A DNA stretch of 64,000 nucleotides, from NCBI RefSeq assembly GCF_036227225.1, contig NZ_CP109444.1, positions 5,127,501 to 5,191,500 on the forward strand, given 5' to 3'. A model generated the notes under the pieces. That model was not told the DNA's origin and searched no databases. It saw only the letters and a program-made list of their open reading frames with translations. The position numbers and the translations under genes are program-made. The DNA is from Streptomyces sp. NBC_01478. Its GTDB lineage: Bacteria; Actinomycetota; Actinomycetes; Streptomycetales; Streptomycetaceae. Shown in pieces: positions 7,515 through 15,368 of the stretch (positions are counted from its first letter, which is position 1; each line of letters starts with the position of its first letter).

Positions 7515-8189
7515 GGTCTGACCAGCGCGTTTACCTCTCCGAGGTAGGCGCGCTGTTCGTTGTGGCCATGGTCGTTCCCGCTCGACCGGTGGCCAGGCGT
7601 CGCCGAGCTCGACGAGACGTCGTACGAGCGGGCCGAGGGCATCATCCGCAACCAGTACACCGACGCAGCAGGGACCCGGTGGCGTCGCAAGGACTTCGAC
7701 CTCCCGATCCGGGTGGGCGGCACGCCCCTCCCGGGGAGCGCCCGGGAGGCACGGCGAGCGAAGTGGCGGGGCCGGAGACAACGGGTGCGTCGGCGCCGCA
7801 AGAGGGAGTGCCCGGTGACGCGAACGCCGATCCCGGCGCGGGTGACGACGTCGCCGGTGGCCTCGGGCTCCGGCTCGCTCTCCAGAACGGTGTGCCGGCG
7901 ATTGTGCGGGCGCCGCCAGGCATACCCGTCGGGGTCGTCCAGGCCGGCCGCGTCCTTCCACGCCTGCCGGGCCCCGACCAGGCAGATCGAGGCCCGGGAG
8001 CCGTAGGGGACCGGGACGATGCGCGGGTGAACCTTGGACACGCTCAGGTCGGCCCGGATGCCGCCCGGGGTCTCGGCGTGGTCGCGGACCCGAGTGAAGG
8101 CGAGTTCACGCTCGCGGCCGGCGACGGCTGCCGGAGAGACCGGGCCCGCCCCCCGTAGCCGGGCCCGGTCTCCCGCGAGTGACGACTCC
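7515..8189. other. Gene debris downstream of tRNA-Arg
   Basis: About 675 bases without an intact gene. Two stretches have coding character but lack proper starts and ends. On the + strand around 7585-7770 there is a fragment with ELDETSYERAEGIIRNQY. On the - strand about 8150-7800 there is another, including KVHPRIVPVPYGSRAS and RRPHNRRHTVLE. I do not recognise either. Open frames here that include IRTCDTG-type strings are translations of the tRNA. The position at the 3-prime end of a tRNA gene suggests decayed remnants of an integrated element, which is inference. Confidence 0.4.
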
Positions 8190-8669
8190 TCAGCCCGCGA
8201 GGGCGAGCCACCCCGCCATGAGCAGCGTCACCCCGGCCAGGACCGCGGCCGTCACCGCGGGCGGGCTCCACCGGCCGGTCCGGGCGTGCGAGGACCTGGC
8301 CAGGACGGCCGCCCCCGCCGCGAGGATCACCGGCAGCCCCGTCCAGAACACGACGGTCGTGGCCGCACCGAGCACGGCCACCAACAGTGCGCGGAGACCG
8401 GTGCGTTCGGCGGGCCGTGCCGCGGCACGGCGCACGGCCACTCCGAACACCACGGCGCTGCCCAGCACGGCGAACGCGACCAGCAGGGGCAGATCTCCGA
8501 GCCCGTGGTGGCTGGTCGACACGTCCCAGGTGTCGCCGTTCAGCGGTGTGCTCACGTATGTACCGACCAGCATCACGCCGAGAGCGACGGCGGCGACCGC
8601 GACGGCCGTACGCATGACGTTGTCGCTTTCCTTCGGCATCGGCATCGGCATCGGCTTTGTGGATTCCAC
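8190..8669 (-). CDS. Small integral membrane protein (four predicted helices)
   Basis: 159 aa if the GTG at 8669 is used; it follows a strong GGAGGAGG. An ATG at 8615 (MRTAVAV) is the alternative. The N-terminus carries a short Met-Pro repeat (PMPMPMP), followed by four hydrophobic segments: VAVAAVALGVMLVG, LLVAFAVLGSAVVFG, LLVAVLGAATTVVFW and VTAAVLAGVTLLMAGW. No catalytic or transport motif is visible. It is divergent from the histidine kinase gene, with about 200 bp between starts, so it may be regulated by or report to that two-component system, but no direct evidence shows this. Confidence 0.72.
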   Translation of the reverse strand: MESTKPMPMPMPKESDNVMRTAVAVAAVALGVMLVGTYVSTPLNGDTWDVSTSHHGLGDLPLLVAFAVLGSAVVFGVAVRRAAARPAERTGLRALLVAVLGAATTVVFWTGLPVILAAGAAVLARSSHARTGRWSPPAVTAAVLAGVTLLMAGWLALAG

Positions 8670-8873
8670 GGGTCCTCCTCCGGTCGGCGGCCCCTTCCGG
8701 ACCACTCGGCCACCACCGTGCGCCCGCCTCCCGCGGCTCCGCCGCTGACAACGACCCCGACCCGGCCGGGGAGTTGACCCGGCGGAACAAGGACTCCGGT
8801 CCCGGGTCACCGGGACACGTCCGCTGCCAGACTGGGGGCACGCTCCGACCGCGGTCGGGCATGGAGGGGTGTG

Positions 8874-10916
8874 ATGGCAATGGCCGAGAACACCGCGCGA
8901 CAGCGACACGACCAGGCCCTCGCCTGGGCCCCGGCCGCCCTCACCGCCCTCGCGGGAGCCGGCGGCACGTTCATCGCCTACCTCCCGGACCACGGACTGC
9001 TCGCGCACGCCGGCGAGTTCGGGCGCGACACCCTGAGCATCACGCTCGCCGCCGTCAGTTGGGCCGTCACCGGAGCCACCCTCACCACCCTGCGCCCCGG
9101 AAACGCCATCGGACGGCTGCTGACCGCCGTCAGCCTCCTGCTCGCGCTCACCGCACTGTTCCAGGCCTACGGCGCGTACGGCGCCTCGGTGGCTGACCCG
9201 GCATGGCCCGCCGCCCGCCTGGCCGCCCAGTTGTTCAGCACGCTGTGGCTGCCCGCCTGGCTGCTGCCGTACAGCGTGCTGCTGGTGCTGTATCCGCAGG
9301 GCCGGCCGCAGGGACGCCGTGCGCGGGTGCTCGCCTGGACGGCGACGGCCGGGCTCACGCTGGTGGTGGTCGGCGGTGTCTTCTCCCCGTCCTTCTACGA
9401 CGACATGGTCGCGCACGGCGATCCGCCGCTGTCCGCCCCGGCAGCCTTGCTCTCCACGGCGTTCGGAGCGGGTTTTCTGCTCCTCGCCGCCGCGACGCTC
9501 GCCATCTGGGCCGACACGGGTGTCCGCCTGGCCCGCTCCCGGCCGCCGCAACGGCAGCAACTGGCATGGGTGGTGGCCGTCCTGCCGCCGATCGGCATCA
9601 CCACGTTCTTCACCGACCGGATCGTCTCCAACACCCTCAGCATGCTGCTGCCGGTGGCCATCGGCGTCGGCGTGCTGCGCTACCGACTGCTCGGCATCGA
9701 TCTCGTCCTGCGCCGCTGGCTGGTGTACGGCACCCTGACCGCGGCCGTCGTCGCCGCCTACCTCGGCACCACCGCGCTCGCCGGCGCCACCCTCGGGCAC
9801 GGTGTCCTGCCGGGCGTGGTGGCAGCCGCGCTGGTCGCGATGGGACTTGCCCCGCTGCGGGACCGGCTGCAGCGGGCCGTGGACCGCTTCGTGTACGGCG
9901 ACCGCCGCGACCCCCTGCGGGCGCTGGCCCGCGTCGGCGACCGGCTCGCGACCGGCGCCGAGGAGGCCGACGGGGGCGTGCTCACCGCGGTGCTCACCGC
10001 CACCGCGGAGGCAGTACGGGCTCCCGGCGCCGAACTCCTGGGCTCGGACGGCGAGTTGCTCGCCCGGTGCGGCGCGCGGCCGACCGGTTCCGCACCCGCC
10101 GCGGATGTCCCGCTGAAGCTGTCCGGAACGCCGGTCGGCACGCTGCGGATCGCCGACCGGACAACCCAGGAGCCGTACACGGCGGCCGACTTGAAGGTGC
10201 TCCACGCCCTCGCCCCCTCGATGGCCGCCGCCGTACGGGCCGATGCCCTAGCCCAGGAGCTGGCGGCGGAGCGCGACCGGGTCATCGACGCCACCCGCGC
10301 CGAGCGCGACCGCTTCCGCAGGGACCTGCACGACGGCCTCGGCCCCGCCCTCATGGGAATCGCCCTGGCGCTCCAGGTCGCCGCGGACTCCCTCGACACC
10401 GGCGACGGCGCGACGACCCGGCGCATGGTGGGGGCGGCCCGGACCGAGGCCGACGCGTCCGGCGCCGAGGTCCGGCGCATCATCCAGGACCTGCGCCCCG
10501 GAACCCTCGACCGCCTGGACCTGCTCGGTGCGTTGCGTGAACGCGCGCGGTCGTTCGCACCGGATCTGCCGGTCCGGGTGACGGGCCCGGCCGGGCCGGC
10601 CCTGCTTCCCCCGGACGTGGAGACGACGGCGTACCGGATCGCGTGCGAGGCGCTGACCAACGTGGTGCGGCACGCGGCAGCCACCCGGGCGCTCATCGAA
10701 CTCGTCCTTACCGACGACGAGTTGACCATCCGGGTGGAGGACGACGGCCTGGGCCTGCGGCACCGCCAGGACCCGCCGCAGGCAGGCACCGGAGTGGGCC
10801 TCGACAGCATGAGGGCCCGTGTCGCGTCGCACGGCGGGACACTCGTCGTGGACTCGCCCGGCCGCCTCGGCGGAACCGCGGTCACCGCACGCCTTCCCCT
10901 CAAGGAGCGGTCATGA
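8874..10916 (+). CDS. Membrane sensor histidine kinase (NarL/HisKA_3 type)
   Basis: 680-aa sensor. Residues 1-300 hold about eight hydrophobic helices. A GAF-like segment follows (about 330-450), and the HisKA_3 dimerisation domain has the phosphoacceptor His486 in FRRDLHDGLGPA. The HATPase domain has the N box (ACEALTNVVRHA), the DDGLGL G1 box and GTGVGLDSM. The ATG at 8874 is spaced best from GGAGGGG; the GTG at 8871 and ATG at 8880 are also possible. The stop overlaps the response regulator start (ATGA), so the pair is co-translated. The stimulus is unknown; the large membrane domain suggests envelope or lipid sensing, which is inference. Confidence 0.9.
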   Translation: MAMAENTARQRHDQALAWAPAALTALAGAGGTFIAYLPDHGLLAHAGEFGRDTLSITLAAVSWAVTGATLTTLRPGNAIGRLLTAVSLLLALTALFQAYGAYGASVADPAWPAARLAAQLFSTLWLPAWLLPYSVLLVLYPQGRPQGRRARVLAWTATAGLTLVVVGGVFSPSFYDDMVAHGDPPLSAPAALLSTAFGAGFLLLAAATLAIWADTGVRLARSRPPQRQQLAWVVAVLPPIGITTFFTDRIVSNTLSMLLPVAIGVGVLRYRLLGIDLVLRRWLVYGTLTAAVVAAYLGTTALAGATLGHGVLPGVVAAALVAMGLAPLRDRLQRAVDRFVYGDRRDPLRALARVGDRLATGAEEADGGVLTAVLTATAEAVRAPGAELLGSDGELLARCGARPTGSAPAADVPLKLSGTPVGTLRIADRTTQEPYTAADLKVLHALAPSMAAAVRADALAQELAAERDRVIDATRAERDRFRRDLHDGLGPALMGIALALQVAADSLDTGDGATTRRMVGAARTEADASGAEVRRIIQDLRPGTLDRLDLLGALRERARSFAPDLPVRVTGPAGPALLPPDVETTAYRIACEALTNVVRHAAATRALIELVLTDDELTIRVEDDGLGLRHRQDPPQAGTGVGLDSMRARVASHGGTLVVDSPGRLGGTAVTARLPLKERS

Positions 10917-11581
10917 CGCCCGAGCGGCCACCGATCCGCGTGGTCGTCGCCGACGACCACCCCATGTACCGGCTCGGACTGCGGGCCGCCCTCGACAGCG
11001 ACCCCGGCGTCCAGGTCCTCGCCGAGGCGGCGGACGGGGCGGAACTCCTCGACGCCGTACGGCTGCACACGCCCGACGTCGTGATCACCGACCTGTCCAT
11101 GCCGGGCACCGACGGCATCCACGCCATCAGGGCCATACGGCAGCACAGTCCGGGCACCGGCGTACTGGCCCTCACCATGCACGACGGCGACGACAGCGTC
11201 TTCGCGGCCCTGCGCGCGGGGGCGAGCGGCTACCTGGTCAAAGGAGCCGACCGGGAGGAGATCGTCGCCGCCGTGGTCCAGGTCGCCGCGGGCGGCGCCG
11301 CCTACGGAGGGGCCGTGGCCCGCCGTATCGCCGAGTTCTTCACCTCCCGCAGCGCGGCCGACTGCGCGACGCGGGCGTTCCCCCTCCTCACCGACCGCGA
11401 ACGCGACGTCCTGGACCTGCTGGCGGCCGGCTGCGGCAACCGGGAGATCGCCCGCCGCCTGAGCCTCTCGGACAAGACGGTCCGCAACCACGTCTCGGCG
11501 ATCCTGCTGAAGCTCCAGGTGCACGACAGGACCGCCGCCGCGCTCCGCGCCCGTGAGGCCGGTCTGGGCCGCGACGAGTGA
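10913..11581 (+). CDS. Response regulator, NarL/FixJ family
   Basis: 222 aa. The receiver domain (residues 8-125) has the acidic pair in VVADDHPM, the phosphoacceptor Asp60 in VITDLSMPG and the conserved Lys in GYLVKGA. The C-terminal LuxR-type helix-turn-helix spans about residues 155-215 (LTDRERDVLDLLAAG through NREIARRLSLSDKTVRNHVSAI). It is the cognate partner of the upstream kinase through the 4-bp ATGA overlap. A 14-bp perfect hairpin terminator ends the operon. Target genes cannot be read here; the divergent membrane protein at 8190-8669 is a candidate. Confidence 0.93.
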   Translation: MTPERPPIRVVVADDHPMYRLGLRAALDSDPGVQVLAEAADGAELLDAVRLHTPDVVITDLSMPGTDGIHAIRAIRQHSPGTGVLALTMHDGDDSVFAALRAGASGYLVKGADREEIVAAVVQVAAGGAAYGGAVARRIAEFFTSRSAADCATRAFPLLTDRERDVLDLLAAGCGNREIARRLSLSDKTVRNHVSAILLKLQVHDRTAAALRAREAGLGRDE

Positions 11582-11612
11582 ACGACCGGCGCCACGCACT
11601 GCCGTGGCACGC

Positions 11613-11646
11613 ATGGCCCCGAACCCGCGACGGGGTTCGGGGCCAT
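11613..11646. terminator. Bidirectional hairpin terminator
   Basis: Perfect 14-bp stem (ATGGCCCCGAACCC paired with its complement at 11633-11646) with a 6-base loop. It lies between the + strand response regulator and the - strand graspetide operon, so it can end both. No T-tract follows, as is usual in Streptomyces. Confidence 0.85.
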
Positions 11647-11656
11647 CGGCGTTCTC

Positions 11657-11956
11657 CTACCTCGGCGCCGGGGGTTTCCGATGCCTTCCGGTGCCGGAGC
11701 CGAGGGGCTTCGGCACCGGCACCGAAGACGGCGTCGGGCTCGTTTCCGGGTAGAGGATCGCCTTCGCCCCGGCCAGGTCGGCGGCGAAGGCGTACGGCTC
11801 CCACGTGTGACCGTTCCAGCGCTCGATCGCGCGCGGTGCCTCGGGGTTCAGGTGAGCTGCCCTGGGGCCGTCGGCGGAGACGACAGGCACGGCGCGAAGC
11901 CGGCCGATCTTCGCGTCGCGGCGTTCCGCCCAGTCCTTCAGCGGCTCGTCGTCCAT
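11657..11956 (-). CDS. Small DUF6087-like protein of the graspetide operon
   Basis: 99 aa starting MDDEPLKDWAERRD. Features are an acidic/basic N-terminal segment, a central W-x-G-H-x-W motif (IERWNGHTWEPY), an AAD-LAGAKAILYP helix, and a Pro/Ser-rich tail. It resembles my recollection of the short DUF6087 proteins found beside ATP-grasp RiPP genes in Streptomyces; this is memory, not a search. It starts 31 bp downstream of the methyltransferase stop and is the last gene before the terminator. The longer open frame upstream is a shadow. Function unknown; a role in precursor handling or immunity is possible but unsupported. Confidence 0.6.
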   Translation of the reverse strand: MDDEPLKDWAERRDAKIGRLRAVPVVSADGPRAAHLNPEAPRAIERWNGHTWEPYAFAADLAGAKAILYPETSPTPSSVPVPKPLGSGTGRHRKPPAPR

Positions 11957-11987
11957 CCTGGCGTTCCTCGCGTCGGCAGTGACTGTC

Positions 11988-13175
11988 TCAGGAGGGTAGC
12001 GGCCACTGCGGGCCGTTGGGGTTGCCAAGCCAGACCGTCTGTTCGTTGCGGGAGACCGTGACGCCGAACACCGCGCGGTTCGGTGAGCCGTACTCCTCCC
12101 AGGTGGCGACCGCGGACTCGACGGCGTCCCAGAGCCGGTACGGGCCACCCTGGCGGACCTGCCGGCCGCTGTCGGTGACGGTGAGGACAGCGAAGGAACC
12201 AGTGGTGCTGTCCAGTACGAACGTGCCTGCCTGACCTCCGTCCACCGGCAAGGAGAAGAACCGGGCCTGCGGCGCCGCGAGTTGTGCCATGAAGGCCGGC
12301 CCAGAGGTCGTAAGAACCTCTGGCCCGTACGTGGCTTTCCGTCTCGTTCCGTCGTCGGGCCCCGGGACCGTCCCGAGGCTCTCCGGCGCGTCCTGTTGGC
12401 GGGCGATCATGAAGCTCGGGTCGTCCGCACTGAACCAGCCGCTCGCACCCTCCCCGCTGACGGTAAGCCTGACCAGGCCCAGGGAGCGCATCCACCCACG
12501 AAGAGTGGTGAGGACGACACCGCCGGGGAGAACCTGCTCCAGCCAGGCGGGGGGAATGCTGCGGAAGCCGCACGTGGCGATCAACCGGTCGTACGGGGCG
12601 TCGCCGGGACAACCGGCGCGGCCGTCCCCCACCAACAGATGAGGAGTGTGACCGGAGCCGGCGAGAGCCGCGCGGGCCCGCCGTGCCACTCCCTCGTCCG
12701 TCTCGACGGAGGTCACGCTCTCGCTGCCGAGGCGGTGGCACATCAGGGCCGTCGAGTAGCCGGTACCCGTCCCGATCTCCAGGACCTTCATGCCCTCGTG
12801 CGCGTCCAGGTCTTCGAGCATCCGCACGACGAGGCTCGGCAGGGTGGAGGACGAGGTCGGGACCGCATTGCTGATCGGCTTCGGATCGGCCCAGTCGATG
12901 TCCCGGCCGTCGAACTGGGTGACCCAGGTCGCGTCGGTGTAGACGAGCCGGAGCCACTCCTCCCTGCCGACGGTCTCCTGGGTGACGGGCTCCCACGTGG
13001 TGACGCCAGGCGCGTCGGTCTCCCTGTAGAAGCGTGGGACGAAGACGTGCCGGGGAGCGGCCTCCACAGCCGACCGCCACTCATGCGACCGCAGCCGGCC
13101 GCCCTCCTCCAACTGATCTGCGAGCCGCCGTCGAAGGCCGGCCGCGACTGCCTCGGTGTCGGGCTCAGCGGACAT
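11988..13175 (-). CDS. PIMT-type methyltransferase of the ATP-grasp RiPP system
   Basis: 395 aa. The N-terminal half is a protein-L-isoaspartate O-methyltransferase fold with the SAM-binding motif LEIGTGTGYSTAL (about residue 130). The C-terminal half, about 190 aa, is the extra domain seen in graspetide-associated PIMT homologues. In the fuscimiditide and amycolimiditide systems such an enzyme methylates a specific Asp of the ester-crosslinked peptide, which then cyclises to an aspartimide; I infer the same here. The ATG at 13175 lies inside the 3-prime end of the ATP-grasp gene (11-bp overlap), so the two are coupled. Highly typical length and context. Confidence 0.85.
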   Translation of the reverse strand: MSAEPDTEAVAAGLRRRLADQLEEGGRLRSHEWRSAVEAAPRHVFVPRFYRETDAPGVTTWEPVTQETVGREEWLRLVYTDATWVTQFDGRDIDWADPKPISNAVPTSSSTLPSLVVRMLEDLDAHEGMKVLEIGTGTGYSTALMCHRLGSESVTSVETDEGVARRARAALAGSGHTPHLLVGDGRAGCPGDAPYDRLIATCGFRSIPPAWLEQVLPGGVVLTTLRGWMRSLGLVRLTVSGEGASGWFSADDPSFMIARQQDAPESLGTVPGPDDGTRRKATYGPEVLTTSGPAFMAQLAAPQARFFSLPVDGGQAGTFVLDSTTGSFAVLTVTDSGRQVRQGGPYRLWDAVESAVATWEEYGSPNRAVFGVTVSRNEQTVWLGNPNGPQWPLPS

Positions 13176-14136
13176 GGAGTCCCCCTTCCAGGAGATCTGC
13201 GAGCGCGGCTGTCATGGGCAGACCGGTCGGCGGCTCCATCCAGGCCCACTGTCCCGAAGGGTTGCACTCGATGAAGACCCACGCGCCGAGTTCGGTCAGA
13301 GCGAAGTCGAACGCCCCGAAGACGAGCCCGAAGTGCCTGAGGTAGGCGCGCATCGCCCGCTCGACCTCCAGGGGTGGGGTGACGGGTGTGTAGGTGTGGG
13401 TGCGGTAGTCCGTGCGCCAGTCGAGGAGACCCGAGTCGATGCGTACGGCGAAGGTCTGCTCACCGATCACCGTGACCCGGACGTCCGCAACCTTGTCCAC
13501 GCGCTTCTGGAAGAGGTGCATGGTGCCGGCCACAGAGTCGTCGATCTCGTCAGCGGTCACCTCGGTCACGGGAACGGTCTGGGCCTTGCCGTCGACCAGG
13601 TAGAGCGGAACCGAGAGCGGCTTGAAAATGGCCGGGCCGTGCTCCTTGAGGAACGCGCGGGCATCGCCGGGCACATTGGTGATCAGCGTGGGCGGCAGTA
13701 CGAAGCCGACCGCCGCCGCTGCGGCGAGCCCGGCGGGTTTGTACTCGGCGTCGCCGATGCGGTTGGGATGGTTGACGTAGAGGCAGCCTGGCAGGGAGGT
13801 CAGGATGCCGCCGAGGCCGTAGCGGGCCTGGGCCACGGCGAACCGCTCGTCCTGTCTGTCGAGGTGCGGGAAGGCAAATCCGGAGGGGCGCCGGTAGTAC
13901 ATGGACCGCACCGAGCCCAACTCGGCGCACCTGCTGGGGGTTTGCACGCTCCCCCGCCACCTGTCGGTGTCGCCGATGGACGCGGAACACGACAGAGCGG
14001 CGGGAAAGTCACCGGAGTCGAGCCGCGCAACCGGGACACCTCGGTCGTGGAGCTCGGCGATCACGAAGTCCGCGGTCGGGTCGTCGAGGTTCGTGACGAC
14101 CAGGACCGGACGATCGTCGTACGACACCGAAGTCAC
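13165..14136 (-). CDS. tgmB: ATP-grasp ribosomal peptide maturase (graspetide ligase)
   Basis: 323 aa. The N-terminal pre-ATP-grasp domain (VLVVTNLDDPTADFVIAEL) is followed by the ATP-grasp fold with a nucleotide-binding Lys in GPAIFKPLS. The C-terminal metal-binding stretch is GAFDFALTELGAWVFIECNPSGQWAWME, which has the Asp, Glu and Asn that hold Mg-ATP. It would form side-chain ester bonds between Thr/Ser and Asp/Glu of the adjacent precursor. The GTG start at 14136 overlaps the precursor TGA (GTGA), so ligase is made only after precursor translation. The longer frame running to 14541 reads through the precursor gene in another phase and is rejected. Confidence 0.9.
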   Translation of the reverse strand: MTSVSYDDRPVLVVTNLDDPTADFVIAELHDRGVPVARLDSGDFPAALSCSASIGDTDRWRGSVQTPSRCAELGSVRSMYYRRPSGFAFPHLDRQDERFAVAQARYGLGGILTSLPGCLYVNHPNRIGDAEYKPAGLAAAAAVGFVLPPTLITNVPGDARAFLKEHGPAIFKPLSVPLYLVDGKAQTVPVTEVTADEIDDSVAGTMHLFQKRVDKVADVRVTVIGEQTFAVRIDSGLLDWRTDYRTHTYTPVTPPLEVERAMRAYLRHFGLVFGAFDFALTELGAWVFIECNPSGQWAWMEPPTGLPMTAALADLLEGGLHVR

Positions 14137-14435
14137 TGGTCGGTGTCGTTCCCCGTGTCGCTGTCCGGGGAGTCGCCGTTGCGGTCGCCCTGCCCCGTTG
14201 TGCCGGTCGCCGGGTTCGTACCGGAGGACGTGCCGTGTCCTGGGGACATGGTCGGGGCCCCGGAGGCGTCGAAGTATCGGGTGGTCTGCGTCTCCGCGTC
14301 CAGCTCCAGCCGTGCGTAGTCGGGGACTTCGACGGGCGGGTACGGGGCGATGCGGCGCAGGCCCCACGGGGCGGCTGTCAGCCGCCCCTGCGGCAGTGGG
14401 CTGCCAGTGGGAAAACGATCCATGTGATGGAACAC
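14133..14435 (-). CDS. tgmA: ATP-grasp-modified RiPP precursor peptide
   Basis: 100 aa from the GTG at 14435, placed 4-5 bases after GGAAG. The leader contains the family hallmark PWGLRR (residues 23-28), then a second conserved stretch with YARLELD, TQTTRYFD and GHGTSSGTNP. The C-terminal core is rich in Thr and Asp: TGTTGQGDRNGD then SPDSDTGNDTDQ. Thr/Ser acceptors and Asp donors give material for several omega-ester rings, and one Asp would be the target of the adjacent PIMT. Ring connectivity and leader cleavage site cannot be read. An ATG at residue 5 is an alternative start. Confidence 0.88.
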   Translation of the reverse strand: MFHHMDRFPTGSPLPQGRLTAAPWGLRRIAPYPPVEVPDYARLELDAETQTTRYFDASGAPTMSPGHGTSSGTNPATGTTGQGDRNGDSPDSDTGNDTDQ

Positions 14436-14675
14436 GGTCTTCCTTTCGCAGTGGGAGATGGAAGGTGGTGCGGCTGTGTTGCCTGCTCAACGGCAGTCGG
14501 GTCGGCAGACCCGGAGTCGAAACAGAAGGCCCCGATGGCACACGTCACCCACCACCCGGCCACCCGCTCCCAGTCGGTCGGCGGGCGCAGAGAGCACAGT
14601 CCATGGCCATCTGCTGACGGGGACGGAGGTGTGCGGTGTCCGGGAGGGGTGGCGAGTGCATCGCGATCGAGGTCT
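14436..14675. other. Promoter region upstream of the graspetide operon
   Basis: 240 bases without a gene between the RsbW-like protein and the precursor gene. It must hold the operon promoter unless the operon reads through from the ATPase gene. Small frames on both strands lack ribosome-binding sites and family resemblance. I see no clear hairpin terminator after the ATPase gene. Confidence 0.45.
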
Positions 14676-15125
14676 TCATCCGTCGCCCTCGACGCGGAGT
14701 TCGGCCCAGACTTCTTTGCCCCACGGGCGCCTGCCGGAGCCGCACAGGTCGTAGCCCCACCGGTCGGCGACAGCATCGATCAGGAGCAGGCCACGGCCCG
14801 ACTCGTCATCGCCAGTGGCCGGACCGAGTACCGGCAGGCACGAGGGTGCCCGATCCACCACGCCCACCCGCACCCGTGTCCCGGTCGGTCGTCCGACAAC
14901 CAGACGGATCGAGTGACACGGGGTGTGCCTTACGGCGTTCGCGACCAGTTCCGAAATGATCAGCGTTGCGGGGTCGACGAGGTTGTCCAGATGCCATATG
15001 CCGAGGGCGTCGCTGACGAGCTTGCGGCCGATCTCGGCCGTGGACGGTTCGCACGGGAAGGTCCGGCTGTAGGCGGGGTGACCGACAGAGGAGCCGGCCT
15101 GAACTGAGGTACTGAGACTCGTCAT
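14676..15125 (-). CDS. RsbW-like ATP-binding regulatory protein (HATPase_c_2)
   Basis: 149 aa. A GHKL ATPase fold of the anti-sigma/serine-kinase type: the N box is IISELVANAVRHT, the Asp of the G1 box is in VGVVDRAPS, and the G2 box is ESGRGLLLIDAVADRWG. The final GKEVWAEL strand is typical. Streptomyces carries dozens of such proteins, which act on anti-anti-sigma factors or PAS/GAF phosphatases. It lies upstream of the graspetide genes on the same strand with about 240 bp between, so it is probably a separate unit. The ATG at 15125 gives the usual family length, but its ribosome-binding site is weak. Confidence 0.82.
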   Translation of the reverse strand: MTSLSTSVQAGSSVGHPAYSRTFPCEPSTAEIGRKLVSDALGIWHLDNLVDPATLIISELVANAVRHTPCHSIRLVVGRPTGTRVRVGVVDRAPSCLPVLGPATGDDESGRGLLLIDAVADRWGYDLCGSGRRPWGKEVWAELRVEGDG

Positions 15126-15368
15126 TGAGGTTGAGCCTTCGTGTCGTCTCGGTGCCCGGCCCACTCCTCGGAGAACTTCGGAGGCGGATCGAGCCGTCAA
15201 CAGCCCCCCGACACAGGTGGAGAGATGGCGGGCGACCAGTACCCAGACAACTCCCTTTCTCAGCAAGGTGGTTAGGGCGATCGGGCGACCATCCGACCGC
15301 CCGACCTAGGGCGATTTGACCTTCCGTTTACCTGGCGAGTGCGGTGATGTGAGAGCTACCGTGCGTGC

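Noticed and set aside
7364..7527. attL/attR sites of a present mobile element
   Set aside because: The 12-bp repeat copies lie only 150 bases apart with just the tRNA between, and there is no integrase in the window, so nothing mobile is enclosed.
7379..8158. Open frame covering tRNA-Arg, beginning MYSASKIRTPDF
   Set aside because: It translates the tRNA (IEHGSPKAGVAGSNPAEG is the usual tRNA shadow) and then runs through debris.
8190..10205. 671-aa minus-strand frame over the histidine kinase
   Set aside because: Only the last 159 codons are a real gene; the rest is the antisense of the kinase, which has clear domains on the + strand.
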